This document shows positions 35,424 to 43,404 of a stretch of DNA of 64,000 nt, piece after piece; within the stretch, counting starts at the first letter, position 1, and each line of letters begins with the position of its first letter. Under the pieces are notes generated by a model that did not search any database, was not told the origin of the DNA, and worked only from the letters and a program-made list of their open reading frames with translations. Both the position numbers and the translations under genes were made by a program. Source of the DNA: Lachnospiraceae bacterium (GTDB taxonomy: Bacteria; Bacillota; Clostridia; Lachnospirales; Lachnospiraceae); NCBI GenBank assembly GCA_017439675.1, contig JAFSIQ010000037.1, positions 1-64,000 of the forward strand. Direction: 5' to 3'.

Positions 35424-37925
35424 TTATTTGATTGTTGCCTTCTTGCCAACACCTTTAGCCTTTAAAATAGTCTTGTAAGCCTTCACCTTGCTGTTCGGTA
35501 CATCAATCGTTGCTTCACTATCAATTCCCTTAAATGCATTCTTTCCAACATTCTTCTTAGTAAGCTTTGTTGTCTTAATGTCAATTGTCTCTAGATTCTT
35601 ACAGTCCTGGAATGCACTCTTTCCAATAGACTTCACATTCTTCGGAATCGTAATCTTAGTAAGTTTGGTACATTTATAAAATGCCTTCTCGCCAATGGCT
35701 GTCACCTTAGAACCCATTGCAACACTGTTCAAATTCTTACAGTTTGCAAATGCATTCTTTCCAATACTTGTCACATTCGTAGCACTCTTTACCTTCTTAA
35801 GATTCTTACATCCGCTGAATGCTTCCTTTCCAATGGTCTTTACATTTTTACCAATGGTAACGGTTTGAACCTTTGTATTTCCCTTAAAGGCTTTCGCAGC
35901 CACTGCTGTTACCTTTGCCTTTGTTCCATCTTCCAACGTCACAGTTGCCGGAACACTTACTGTCTTGGATTTGTTGGTCGGAGCAACATAGGTTACCTCC
36001 ATCTTACCTTCTTCTGACTTGGTAACTTTGTAAGTAGCTTTACCGCTCTTGTCAGACACCTTGTCCCCAACTACAACTCTGTCATCTGTTGATGAATCTT
36101 TCGTTGTGTCCTCCTTTGGATCCTCTTTCGGATCCTCCGCCTTCTTATTAACCGTTATCACTACATCGGTCTCAATAACTTTATAGTTATCTGTATCATT
36201 TGGTGTAAAAATAACCTTATATTTCGTCGCACCACTATCTGTCGTAGCCGGTGTAATCGTATCATCTTTCCAACTAAACACACCGTTTAATGCATTACCA
36301 TTAACTCCTACTACCTCTCCTCCTGTCAAAATGGAATCCGACAACTTCTTACCCTCTTCAATCGCACTGGCACTTGGAGCTGCTTCTACGCTCGGAGAAG
36401 CCTTCTCTATTGTAAATGCAATCTTCTTCGTCCCTGCATAGTTTCCAATTCCCTCAACAATTACTGTTGGTGCCTTTTCATGGGACTTGTCACCGGCATC
36501 CACATTATTCACATAGGAAATCTCATAATCTTCTCCCTCAACCATCTGAACCTCTCCGTTCATAATGGTAACCTTCGGTTTGTGAGCCTCACCGGTATAT
36601 GTAAGTACACCCTTATCCGCAAGAGAGATATTCCAATTTTCAATGGATGCTCCTACCCTTACATAAATATATGTAACTAACACTTGATAGTGGTCTACAT
36701 CTGTTGGTGTAAATGTAGCCTGATAACTAGGGTACTCATCATCGTCTGTCTGTGCAACCTTTTTATCTGGTGTATTCCATTCCCATGTTCCAGCAACAGT
36801 TTTATCATTTATACTAGACTTTACCTCCGCAACATCATTCAAATCTATCTCCGACAATGCAGAACCCTCAACAAGAGAAAGATTATTATAATCTTCATAC
36901 AATTCTGCCTTTATAATGGAGAATTTACACGTAATCTCTCCCTTATATGCCCCCACACCTTTTACTATGATTGTAGGTGGATTGTCGTCCTCTTTCGATG
37001 CAACCTCTACATTGTTCTTGTATAGTAAAATGTAATCCTCATTTTCCCATAAATATGTTATATCATGCGTTTCCGAATCTTCGTAATACACTTCTTCAAC
37101 ACCAGGCGTTATTTCTTCCCCAGAATACATTTGTTCTTGATTAAAAGACACATCAAAAGTACCACCACTAATATCTATACGAGGCTCCTCCGTCCACTGG
37201 GCAGTTAGGGTTGCATCCCCGCCAGGAAGCCAGCTGGTTATAAATCTGATGGAAGCTTCTGTATCAAAGTTCGTCTCTGTTTCCCATGTCCATCCACCAA
37301 AGGTAAATCCTTCCTTTTCAAGAATAGGCAAATTCCCATTATTCATTCCATAAACATATGTTGTAGGCAAGCTTGGAGCTTCTCCTGTAATTACGTCCAT
37401 TGCACCCTCTAAGCTCTTCTCGTCATAAGCAATGTTATACTCTTTAGCAAAGTGCACCTTTATTTGACCTGCCTCTCCATCATCGAGATACACGGTTAAA
37501 TCAACACAATGTATAAACATATCCTCCCATTGCTCATCTGTAATATTGTTATAGCTTGTAGTATCGGAAACATACTCTAACAACTGTAAACCATCCAACT
37601 CTATTACAAGATTATCATGTCCACTCTCATGGGTACACTCATCATTTGCCAGCACCTTATAATCTACCACCTTGATGCTATCCTTGCTGAACATTTCCTC
37701 CCACTTTGTGGACTTATCTACCACAAAAGTGCCCATTTCTCCATCAAAGGTATATTCCTCTCCCTCAATTTCCAATGTTACGGATTGAAGGGAACACATT
37801 GGTGTTTTTTTGTCATCTGCCTGTGCCACATTGCCCTTGGTAACAAATATACCAGTCATTACCGACATAATACAGACAACAATAAGTAACCTCTGCATTC
37901 CGTTGAGCCAATTCATTTTCTTCAT
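35424..37925 (-). CDS. Large secreted BspA/InlB-repeat multidomain surface protein
   Basis: An 833-aa exported protein. Signal peptide (MKKMNWLNGMQRLLIVVCIMSVMTGIFV...VAQA), a unique N-terminal domain, an InlB B-like repeat (ILEKEGFTFGGWTWETE...ATLTAQWTEE), then two MBG-type beta modules (YSGEEITPGVEEVYYEDSETHDITYLWENEDYILLYKNNVEV; YTGEAHKPKVTIMNGEVQMVEGEDYEISYVNNVDAG), a Lys/Glu/Asp linker, and about four C-terminal LRR_5 repeats. Start at 37925 with AAGGAGG; the longer frame is unlikely. It ends in the same repeat type as the adjacent 467-aa protein. Confidence 0.88.
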   Translation of the reverse strand: MKKMNWLNGMQRLLIVVCIMSVMTGIFVTKGNVAQADDKKTPMCSLQSVTLEIEGEEYTFDGEMGTFVVDKSTKWEEMFSKDSIKVVDYKVLANDECTHESGHDNLVIELDGLQLLEYVSDTTSYNNITDEQWEDMFIHCVDLTVYLDDGEAGQIKVHFAKEYNIAYDEKSLEGAMDVITGEAPSLPTTYVYGMNNGNLPILEKEGFTFGGWTWETETNFDTEASIRFITSWLPGGDATLTAQWTEEPRIDISGGTFDVSFNQEQMYSGEEITPGVEEVYYEDSETHDITYLWENEDYILLYKNNVEVASKEDDNPPTIIVKGVGAYKGEITCKFSIIKAELYEDYNNLSLVEGSALSEIDLNDVAEVKSSINDKTVAGTWEWNTPDKKVAQTDDDEYPSYQATFTPTDVDHYQVLVTYIYVRVGASIENWNISLADKGVLTYTGEAHKPKVTIMNGEVQMVEGEDYEISYVNNVDAGDKSHEKAPTVIVEGIGNYAGTKKIAFTIEKASPSVEAAPSASAIEEGKKLSDSILTGGEVVGVNGNALNGVFSWKDDTITPATTDSGATKYKVIFTPNDTDNYKVIETDVVITVNKKAEDPKEDPKEDTTKDSSTDDRVVVGDKVSDKSGKATYKVTKSEEGKMEVTYVAPTNKSKTVSVPATVTLEDGTKAKVTAVAAKAFKGNTKVQTVTIGKNVKTIGKEAFSGCKNLKKVKSATNVTSIGKNAFANCKNLNSVAMGSKVTAIGEKAFYKCTKLTKITIPKNVKSIGKSAFQDCKNLETIDIKTTKLTKKNVGKNAFKGIDSEATIDVPNSKVKAYKTILKAKGVGKKATIK

Positions 37926-38053
37926 AGTAAATTCCTCCTTCTTCATAGATTCCTAGACATCTTTCCACTATTGGATAATAATTCGCTCCAAATGTATCTT
38001 CTATGTAAACACTCATCTGAGTATTAAACGAATGCAATCATCGATTGCATCTA

Positions 38054-39412
38054 TCATTTATCCGACATGTGTAATATTCCAAACTGGGCATATTTCTTTT
38101 CACTAATCTTAAACATTCCATAATCCAAGTAATCCGTGGTATTGGCACAGAAGAAAACATTGTTCTCGCTAATACCACTGATAACTCCCACATGGGCTAC
38201 CGTTTCATCTGGATTATAAAGAATCAATATGTCACCGGAAGCCACCTCCGACAGACACTGCATCCGCCCCTCATAATCATTATTATACACAGTGTATGCA
38301 TATCCGCGCTCCTTCGTAAAATATTGAATAAATGCATCCGTGTTAATAAAATTTGAGGATGTACTATAGTGCCGCAAACCATCTTCATCTGAGATGCCTG
38401 ATATACTATACCAATCTGTTTTCCCGCCTGAAATATTCCACCTGCGAGAATCAGAAATCTCCCCTTCTCCAAATTGCTCAATACCCCCCGCTGACAGACA
38501 CTGGGATACAAAATTCGTACAATTCTCTTCAAACTCTGGATATTCTGGATTCACTTCCAACGCATAGGTTCTCGCATATTCCACTGCTGCTGTCACATCA
38601 TATGCGTCTGTTGGATTGACATCAACAATCCGATAATCCTCTGGCACTTCTAATTCATATGCATATACTAAATGCGGATTTTCCTCTAGCTTCTCTACTA
38701 CAATGAAATCCAAGTCTGTGATGGACTTCTTTGATTTTCCCGAATAAAGAGCTATCTCTGCTACTGCCTTTGTGGCAGCAAAATATTCACGCACCCTATT
38801 CTTACCTGCATCATTATAATACATTAAATCCACACATAACACTGTACCATCCACATGCATTTGTTCCAGCAGATATTGTGAACGCTTTGCATATAATTCC
38901 TGCGTGCAAAAATAATAGGATTGTTCTCCTAATTTCTCCTTTACCCTAGCAATCGTTTCGTATGTATCAATACCGTGCTCATCTGTCAAAATCGCATCCG
39001 CAGGAACTTCTTTCTGCATCAAATACCGAGTCATAGCTGTCGCCTCTTTCACATCACCAGACACAACAATTTGATGCACCAATCCTTCTTCATATAGTTG
39101 TATCGCCGCCAATAACCGATCTTTTGCCTTCGCTGTAAGAGAACCTTCATATACCGCAGTTCCTGGAACAATTGCCACATCCTTCTTCGACAAATCTTCC
39201 ATTCGGTTTATATGGATATGCTCCGCCTCACCCTGTATCATAACAATGCCGTAACAAATTGCAGATATAATCAACGAAACAGCTACAATTACTATACAGA
39301 CGATTAAAAAAGATATTATCAATGGCTTGTTTCTAGCTTTCTCTTGTTCAATATTCTTTTGTTCCGTATATTGCTTTTTCCTTTTCTTCTGTTTCACAAT
39401 TCTCAACTCCAT
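38054..39412 (-). CDS. DUF218 (YdcF/SanA-like) - Amidase_6 fusion membrane protein
   Basis: A 452-aa protein with an unusual combination. A basic N-terminus and membrane helix (PLIISFLIVCIVIVAVSLIISAICYGIV) are followed by a DUF218 domain (DVAIVPGTAVYEGSLTAKAKDRLLAAIQLYEEGLVHQIVVSGD...ILTDEHGIDTYETIARVKEKLG), as in SanA/YdcF wall-related proteins. From about 265 there is an Amidase_6 or CHAP-like domain (ENCTNFVSQCLSAGGI with a candidate Cys nucleophile; DETVAHVGVISGI with the His). Both halves face outward and may act on wall precursors. The ATG at 39412 lacks a ribosome site; a GTG at 39397 behind GGAG is an alternative. Confidence 0.8.
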   Translation of the reverse strand: MELRIVKQKKRKKQYTEQKNIEQEKARNKPLIISFLIVCIVIVAVSLIISAICYGIVMIQGEAEHIHINRMEDLSKKDVAIVPGTAVYEGSLTAKAKDRLLAAIQLYEEGLVHQIVVSGDVKEATAMTRYLMQKEVPADAILTDEHGIDTYETIARVKEKLGEQSYYFCTQELYAKRSQYLLEQMHVDGTVLCVDLMYYNDAGKNRVREYFAATKAVAEIALYSGKSKKSITDLDFIVVEKLEENPHLVYAYELEVPEDYRIVDVNPTDAYDVTAAVEYARTYALEVNPEYPEFEENCTNFVSQCLSAGGIEQFGEGEISDSRRWNISGGKTDWYSISGISDEDGLRHYSTSSNFINTDAFIQYFTKERGYAYTVYNNDYEGRMQCLSEVASGDILILYNPDETVAHVGVISGISENNVFFCANTTDYLDYGMFKISEKKYAQFGILHMSDK

Positions 39413-39510
39413 ATCGGCTTGTTCGCTTCGTATTATATCCTCTTATATTTCGCTTTCTTATTCACACCTTTTTAATATCATTGACCTGTACACCTTGAAT
39501 TTCTTCTTAC

Positions 39511-40215
39511 TCACCTTCTATTCTTCTGCACTGCCACTTCATCTAATTCTTTCTGATTCAAGGTTTCTACATAATCACGAAATTCTCCCAAAATACGTTG
39601 TCCAATCTTGCGATAATCCATTATAAGCACTTTCTTCATGGCTTCTTCACTTACATCTTCTGGCACATTATATATTTTCGTAACGGCATCCAACGTTGCG
39701 GTTATCTTTTCATCAAGCGTGATTTTCTCCTCATGCTCCGTCACAAACATAGCATACTCTATACCCGAAACAACATTTTCTGCCAAAACAAAATCCTTTT
39801 CTTTCCAATTCGGACAATAGGTTCCGAAGATTCTCATCGCCTTCTCTGTATCATTTTCCCGAATGGTTCTTAACGACATTGGATGTGTATATGCTGACAC
39901 ATACAAATCTTTTGCCACTGGATTGTTATAACAACTTCCCGCCATAGTTGCCAATTCAAACAGGTACGCCATCAAGGAATTATTATTCTCAACTTCTCTC
40001 TCCATAACCAGCCACTGAAATTCGCATAAGTCCTTAATTAATTCTGTAAGTAGATGTTCTTTGGTTGCATAATGAAAAGTAAAATTCCCTTTACTGATAC
40101 CAAGTTCTTTTGATATTTCTGAAACAGCAACATTGGTAAAACCCTTCTCAAGGAATAAATGAAGGGCGACCTGCTTAATTTCCAATTTGGTATCAATTCT
40201 ATTCTGTCTCGCCAT
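39511..40215 (-). CDS. TetR/AcrR-family transcriptional regulator
   Basis: A 234-aa repressor-type regulator. The N-terminal helix-turn-helix is TKLEIKQVALHLFLEKGFTNVAVSEISKELGISKGNFTFHYATKEHLLTELI; the rest is a helical ligand-binding region I cannot assign to a ligand. It is read away from two perfect palindromes at 40237-40291, its probable own operators. Downstream on the same strand is the DUF218-amidase gene; upstream and divergent is a 36-aa hydrophobic ORF. Confidence 0.9.
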   Translation of the reverse strand: MARQNRIDTKLEIKQVALHLFLEKGFTNVAVSEISKELGISKGNFTFHYATKEHLLTELIKDLCEFQWLVMEREVENNNSLMAYLFELATMAGSCYNNPVAKDLYVSAYTHPMSLRTIRENDTEKAMRIFGTYCPNWKEKDFVLAENVVSGIEYAMFVTEHEEKITLDEKITATLDAVTKIYNVPEDVSEEAMKKVLIMDYRKIGQRILGEFRDYVETLNQKELDEVAVQKNRR

Positions 40216-40236
40216 AATATTATCTACTCCCCTCGT

Positions 40237-40316
40237 TAGTACGAGTACTATTATAACCTACATATTTCCATACGTCAATAGTACGCGTACTGATTCGCAA
40301 TTTTAGATTAGTACTA
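40237..40316. promoter_or_regulatory. Twin palindromic operators of the TetR regulator
   Basis: TAGTACGAGTACTA (40237-40250, perfect arms) and AGTACGCGTACT (40280-40291, perfect) lie 42 bp apart centre to centre, four helical turns; a shorter TAGTACTA follows at 40309-40316. All share the core AGTAC/GTACT. Confidence 0.75.
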
Positions 40317-40321
40317 CAATA

Positions 40322-40360
40322 AAAGAAAAACTACCGTATTCTTCAATACGGTAGTTCTCC
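40322..40360. terminator. Terminator-like hairpin between tetR and the 36-aa ORF
   Basis: AACTACCGTATT-CTTC-AATACGGTAGTT is a perfect 12-bp stem flanked by A-rich and T-containing sequence. It lies in a divergent region with no obvious gene to terminate. Confidence 0.75.
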
Positions 40361-40439
40361 TTTAGTCCATTATCAATATCAATCCTTCTATAATAATTAT
40401 GTTGTCACTCCCATACCGACAACGGAAGGGAGGTTTGTC

Positions 40440-40550
40440 ATGAACTACGTTGTCTCATTTCTGATATCTGTAGGAGCAAAAGTAGTTAGCTACTACCTAT
40501 GCAAGTGGCTGGACAGATTATCAGGACAACACCAGCACAAAGAGGATTAA
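40440..40550 (+). CDS. 36-aa hydrophobic protein, type-I-toxin-like
   Basis: A short frame behind a good ribosome site (GGGAGG). The product starts MNYVVSFLISVGAKVVSYYL, a single membrane helix, then CKWLDRLSG and a polar, charged tail. It resembles in build the small membrane toxins of Clostridia type I toxin-antitoxin pairs (short helix, basic residues after it). An extended -10 is not obvious, but TATAAT occurs at 40389-40394. A strong terminator follows at 40576. No antisense RNA can be shown from sequence alone. Confidence 0.65.
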   Translation: MNYVVSFLISVGAKVVSYYLCKWLDRLSGQHQHKED

Positions 40551-40575
40551 GCCGCCTCTTTAAAAATTGGAATAG

Positions 40576-40608
40576 AAAAGGCCAGGGACAGCACTCCCTG
40601 ACCTTTTC
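40576..40608 (+). terminator. Terminator after the 36-aa ORF
   Basis: AAAAGGCCAGGGA-loop-TCCCTGACCTTTT with one bulge, followed by TTTTC. Confidence 0.85.
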
Positions 40609-40716
40609 GCGTTTGTCATAAACGCTGCCTCATTTCTAGCTAACGCCATAATAGCATATGTAAATTTCTTACGCAATAGTCATTTTACCATTGATTAGTG
40701 AATTCTTATTTACAAC

Positions 40717-40749
40717 AAAAAGACGGAAACTCCTTTCGGAATTCCCGCC
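40717..40749 (-). terminator. rplA terminator
   Basis: Minus strand GGCGGGAATTCC-GAAA-GGAGTTTCCGTC followed by TTTTT; the operon ends here without rplJ and rplL. Confidence 0.8.
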
Positions 40750-40789
40750 TGAATCACGTTCTTATTCTGTTAAGAATTAAACCTTGCTA

Positions 40790-41482
40790 TTAGATAAACT
40801 TAGCTGTGTTAATCTTTACACCAGGACCCATTGTAGATGAAAGTGTAACACTCTTCATATACTGACCCTTGGCAGCAGCTGGCTTAACCTTGATAATTTC
40901 ATCTATTAACGCTTGGAAGTTGTCTGCTAACTGTTCCTCTGAGAAAGAAACCTTTCCAACTGGCACGTGTACGATGTTGTTCTTGTCAAGTCTGTATTCA
41001 ATCTTACCTGCTTTGATATCAGCAACAGCCTTAGTTACGTCTGGAGTTACAGTACCAGCCTTTGGGTTTGGCATTAAGCCCTTTGGTCCAAGTACACGAC
41101 CCAAACGACCAACAACACCCATCATATCTGGAGTTGCAACTACAACGTCGAAGTCTAACCATCCATCGTTCTGGATCTTTGGAATTAACTCTTCGCCACC
41201 AACATAATCAGCACCTGCAGCTAAAGCTTCGTCAACCTTATCTCCCTTAGCGAAAACCAAAACCTTAACAGTCTTACCTGTTCCGTGTGGAAGAACTACA
41301 GCACCACGAATCTGCTGGTCTGCGTGACGTCCGTCAAGACCCATGCTCAAATGTGCTTCTACTGTCTCATCAAACTTAGCAGTTGATGTCTTCTTAACTA
41401 ATGCAACTGCTTCTGGAATATCATAAACCTGTGTCTTGTCTACAAGCTTTGCAGCTTCAACATATCTTTTACCCTGTTTCAT
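40790..41482 (-). CDS. rplA: 50S ribosomal protein L1
   Basis: A 230-aa protein of the ribosomal L1 stalk, binding 23S rRNA and, in known bacteria, its own mRNA to repress translation. Conserved segments are [74 protein letters not shown] and the C-terminal [12 protein letters not shown]. Ribosome site AGGAGG, directly preceded on the minus strand by an L1-binding-type hairpin. Last gene of the nusG-rplK-rplA group. Confidence 0.98.
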   Translation of the reverse strand: MKQGKRYVEAAKLVDKTQVYDIPEAVALVKKTSTAKFDETVEAHLSMGLDGRHADQQIRGAVVLPHGTGKTVKVLVFAKGDKVDEALAAGADYVGGEELIPKIQNDGWLDFDVVVATPDMMGVVGRLGRVLGPKGLMPNPKAGTVTPDVTKAVADIKAGKIEYRLDKNNIVHVPVGKVSFSEEQLADNFQALIDEIIKVKPAAAKGQYMKSVTLSSTMGPGVKINTAKFI

Positions 41483-41495
41483 TTCTTAAAACCTC

Positions 41496-41527
41496 CTGTG
41501 GTATTATCGGGAGCGACCCTCCCACTA
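41496..41527 (-). ncRNA. L1-binding-site mimic in the rplA leader
   Basis: Minus strand GUGGGAGGG-loop-CUCCCGAUAAUACCAC: outer stem GUGG/CCAC, asymmetric loop with GA and GAUAAUA, inner stem. It copies the L1 site of 23S rRNA, which has GGUGGGAGG and GAAAUACCACC. Its 3' edge touches the rplA Shine-Dalgarno, so bound L1 would block initiation. Confidence 0.7.
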
Positions 41528-41666
41528 TATTAACTATTATTCTTAACAATCCTGCCAATACCTCTCACTAAACTCAACCTTCACTTCACTCGGTTTCGTT
41601 AAGTTCGATGCATGACTACGACTAGGTTCAAACTTTGTCTACGACTCGTTTTCACCAAGTTCTCTG
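41528..41666. other. rplK-rplA intergenic, unusual GAGTGAA-type sequence
   Basis: About 140 bases with no gene. On the minus strand it contains runs such as ACGAAACCGAGTGAAGTGAAGG and two short repeats (CGTAGACAAAG / CGTAGTCATG), in a style also seen at 43117-43220. Confidence 0.35.
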
Positions 41667-42092
41667 TCAATCTTCAACAACGATTCCCATGGAACGAGCT
41701 GTTCCGGCAATCATGCTAATTGCTGCATCAAGGCTACCTGCATTTAAATCTGGCATCTTAAGCTCTGCGATTTTCTGAACCTCAGCTTTAGATATCTTAG
41801 CAACCTTTGTCTTATTAGGAACAGCAGAAGCCTTATCAAGCTTACATGCTTTCTTTAATAAAACTGCAGCTGGTGGAGTTTTCGTAACGAAACTGAAACT
41901 TCTGTCCGCATATACAGTGATAACAACTGGAATAATCATTCCATCCTGATCAGCTGTTCTTGCATTGAACTGCTTTGTAAATTCTACGATATTAACACCG
42001 TGCTGACCTAAAGCAGGACCAACCGGTGGTGCAGGAGTTGCCTTACCTGCAGGAATCTGTAATTTAATATAACCTTCAACTTTTTTAGCCAT
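41667..42092 (-). CDS. rplK: 50S ribosomal protein L11
   Basis: A 141-aa protein of the GTPase-associated centre of the large subunit. It shows [57 protein letters not shown] and the C-terminal rRNA-binding [14 protein letters not shown]. Standard length. Preceded by an L1-binding-type hairpin and an AGGAGG site; followed after 184 bases by rplA. Confidence 0.98.
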   Translation of the reverse strand: MAKKVEGYIKLQIPAGKATPAPPVGPALGQHGVNIVEFTKQFNARTADQDGMIIPVVITVYADRSFSFVTKTPPAAVLLKKACKLDKASAVPNKTKVAKISKAEVQKIAELKMPDLNAGSLDAAISMIAGTARSMGIVVED

Positions 42093-42112
42093 TTTGTTTT
42101 CCTCCTAATTCA

Positions 42113-42140
42113 TGTGGTCAATCGGGACTTGCCCTCCCAC
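42113..42140 (-). ncRNA. L1-binding-site mimic in the rplK leader
   Basis: Minus strand GUGGGAGGG-CAAGU-CCCGAUUGACCAC: outer GUGG/CCAC, inner GGG/CCC, with GAG and GAUUGA in the asymmetric loop. Same design as the element before rplA and as the classical L1 operator upstream of rplK in other bacteria. Confidence 0.72.
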
Positions 42141-42162
42141 GTTTGGCTCAAATGAGCACTCA

Positions 42163-42699
42163 TTAATCCAATTTGGTAACATCCATAAAACTAATCTCCA
42201 CAGATGTTGCACGACCGAAGATATCAACCTCAATCGTAACAGATTGCTTACCTGCATTGATATCTGTAATAGTCCCAACGGTACCTTCCCAAGCACCTGC
42301 TACAACCTTAACAGTATCTCCCAGTTCTACATCAATCTCCATCTCCGGAACTCTGATACCAAGATTCTTCATTTCCTGTTCGGTAAGAGGTACTGGTTTA
42401 GATCCTGGACCTACGAAACCTGTAACACCTCTGGTATTACGAACAACGTACCATGTAGCGTCGTTCATAATCATATTTACCAAAACGTAACCTGGGAACA
42501 GCTTCTTAGAAACCTGCTTCTTTGTACCATTTTTCATCTCTACAACATCCTGTAAAGGAACAAGTACTTCGAAAATCTGGTCTTCTAACTTTCTGTTCTC
42601 AATGGTTTTCTCAATATCAGCCTTAACCTTATTCTCATATCCGGAATAAGTATGTGCTACATACCATCTTGCTTCGCCATTTCTTTCTACATCTGCCAT
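42163..42699 (-). CDS. nusG: Transcription termination/antitermination protein NusG
   Basis: A 178-aa RNA polymerase-binding factor. The N-terminal NGN domain is ARWYVAHTYSGYENKVKADIEKTIENRKLEDQIFEVLVP...KLFPGYVLVNMIMNDATWYVVRNTRGVTGFVG; the KOW domain is LGDTVKVVAGAWEGTVGTITDINAGKQSVTIEVDIFGR. Twelve bases behind secE, same strand, as in most bacteria. Confidence 0.97.
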   Translation of the reverse strand: MADVERNGEARWYVAHTYSGYENKVKADIEKTIENRKLEDQIFEVLVPLQDVVEMKNGTKKQVSKKLFPGYVLVNMIMNDATWYVVRNTRGVTGFVGPGSKPVPLTEQEMKNLGIRVPEMEIDVELGDTVKVVAGAWEGTVGTITDINAGKQSVTIEVDIFGRATSVEISFMDVTKLD

Positions 42700-42711
42700 A
42701 TGACCACCGCC

Positions 42712-42912
42712 TTAACCGATAATGAAAGAAAGGCCAATCTGCATAATCCAATCTAACGCTGCAATGATACAACCAATAACGATTGCTGCGCAGATTACTG
42801 CAACAGATTGCTTTCCAAGAAGTTTCTTGTCAGGCCAAATAATTTTACGGAATTCACCTTTAAGCTCGGTAAAGTAGCTTCTTTTAAAAGCTTCATCTTT
42901 TTCCTTTGCCAT
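42712..42912 (-). CDS. secE: Preprotein translocase subunit SecE
   Basis: A 66-aa protein with the amphipathic YFTELKGEFRKIIWPDKKLLGKQS and a single membrane helix (VAVICAAIVIGCIIAALDWIMQ), clamping SecY in the translocon. Typical Gram-positive length. Between rpmG and nusG, the usual order. Confidence 0.96.
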   Translation of the reverse strand: MAKEKDEAFKRSYFTELKGEFRKIIWPDKKLLGKQSVAVICAAIVIGCIIAALDWIMQIGLSFIIG

Positions 42913-42933
42913 AAAAAACTCACCTCCGTAATC

Positions 42934-43083
42934 TTATTTGGTTTCCTTGTGTAAGGTATGTGCCTTACAGAAACGACAATACTTCTTTGTTTCCATACGC
43001 TCAGTGTGGACTCTCTTGTCCTTTGTCAGATTGTAATTACGCTGTTTACACTCTGTACATGCCAATGTGATTTTAACTCGCAC
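42934..43083 (-). CDS. rpmG: 50S ribosomal protein L33
   Basis: A 49-aa protein with four cysteines in two pairs ([28 protein letters not shown]), the zinc-binding form of L33. The start is the GTG at 43083 (residues read MRVKITLAC), eight bases behind GGAGGTGG; a longer frame to 43155 adds unrelated residues. First gene of the rpmG-secE-nusG-rplK-rplA unit. Confidence 0.93.
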   Translation of the reverse strand: MRVKITLACTECKQRNYNLTKDKRVHTERMETKKYCRFCKAHTLHKETK

Positions 43084-43404
43084 AACTTCCACCTCCATCT
43101 TAAATTGTATAACTTTTCTGTGTGCACTCCAAGCGTTACCTCGAGTCTTTGACAAAGCTATACTGCTCGATTACACTTCGTTTCATCTCGCTCGCGTTGC
43201 CTTTCTCGAAAATTCTGCACACAAAAAAAAAGCCTCGACTTGCGTCGCAACCACAAGAATAACAGAACACATACGAAAAGTCAAGCAAAATATTGATTTC
43301 ACTTGACTTTTCTAGGGTTACCACTATATGTTGTGTGGTAGCTTATCTACTATATACATGTGTATCCCTCAAAAGGATTTTCTTCACAAATTGGAATGAT
43401 TATC
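43084..43404. other. Intergenic with several hairpins upstream of rpmG
   Basis: No gene seen. CTGTGTGCA (about 43110-43118) and TGCACACA (about 43213-43220) form a long-range stem around 90 bases of GAGCGAGAT-type sequence. On the minus strand CGAC-GCAA-GTCG is followed by nine T, a terminator or attenuator. AAAAGTCAAG/CTTGACTTTT (43276-43311) and TACCAC/GTGGTA (43319-43340) could end the anti-sigma gene. Confidence 0.5.
43276..43311. terminator. Terminator-like hairpin downstream of the anti-sigma gene
   Basis: AAAAGTCAAG and CTTGACTTTT, 10-bp perfect stem, about 95 bases after the stop on the minus strand. Confidence 0.6.

Noticed and set aside
37813-38037. 74-aa minus-strand frame overlapping the large BspA-like gene start
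   Set aside because: It overlaps the signal-peptide region in another frame, has no ribosome site and no recognisable family.
43084-43404. tRNA gene near rpmG-secE
   Set aside because: A tRNA is common there in Bacillota, but I find no cloverleaf or TTCRANYC motif.
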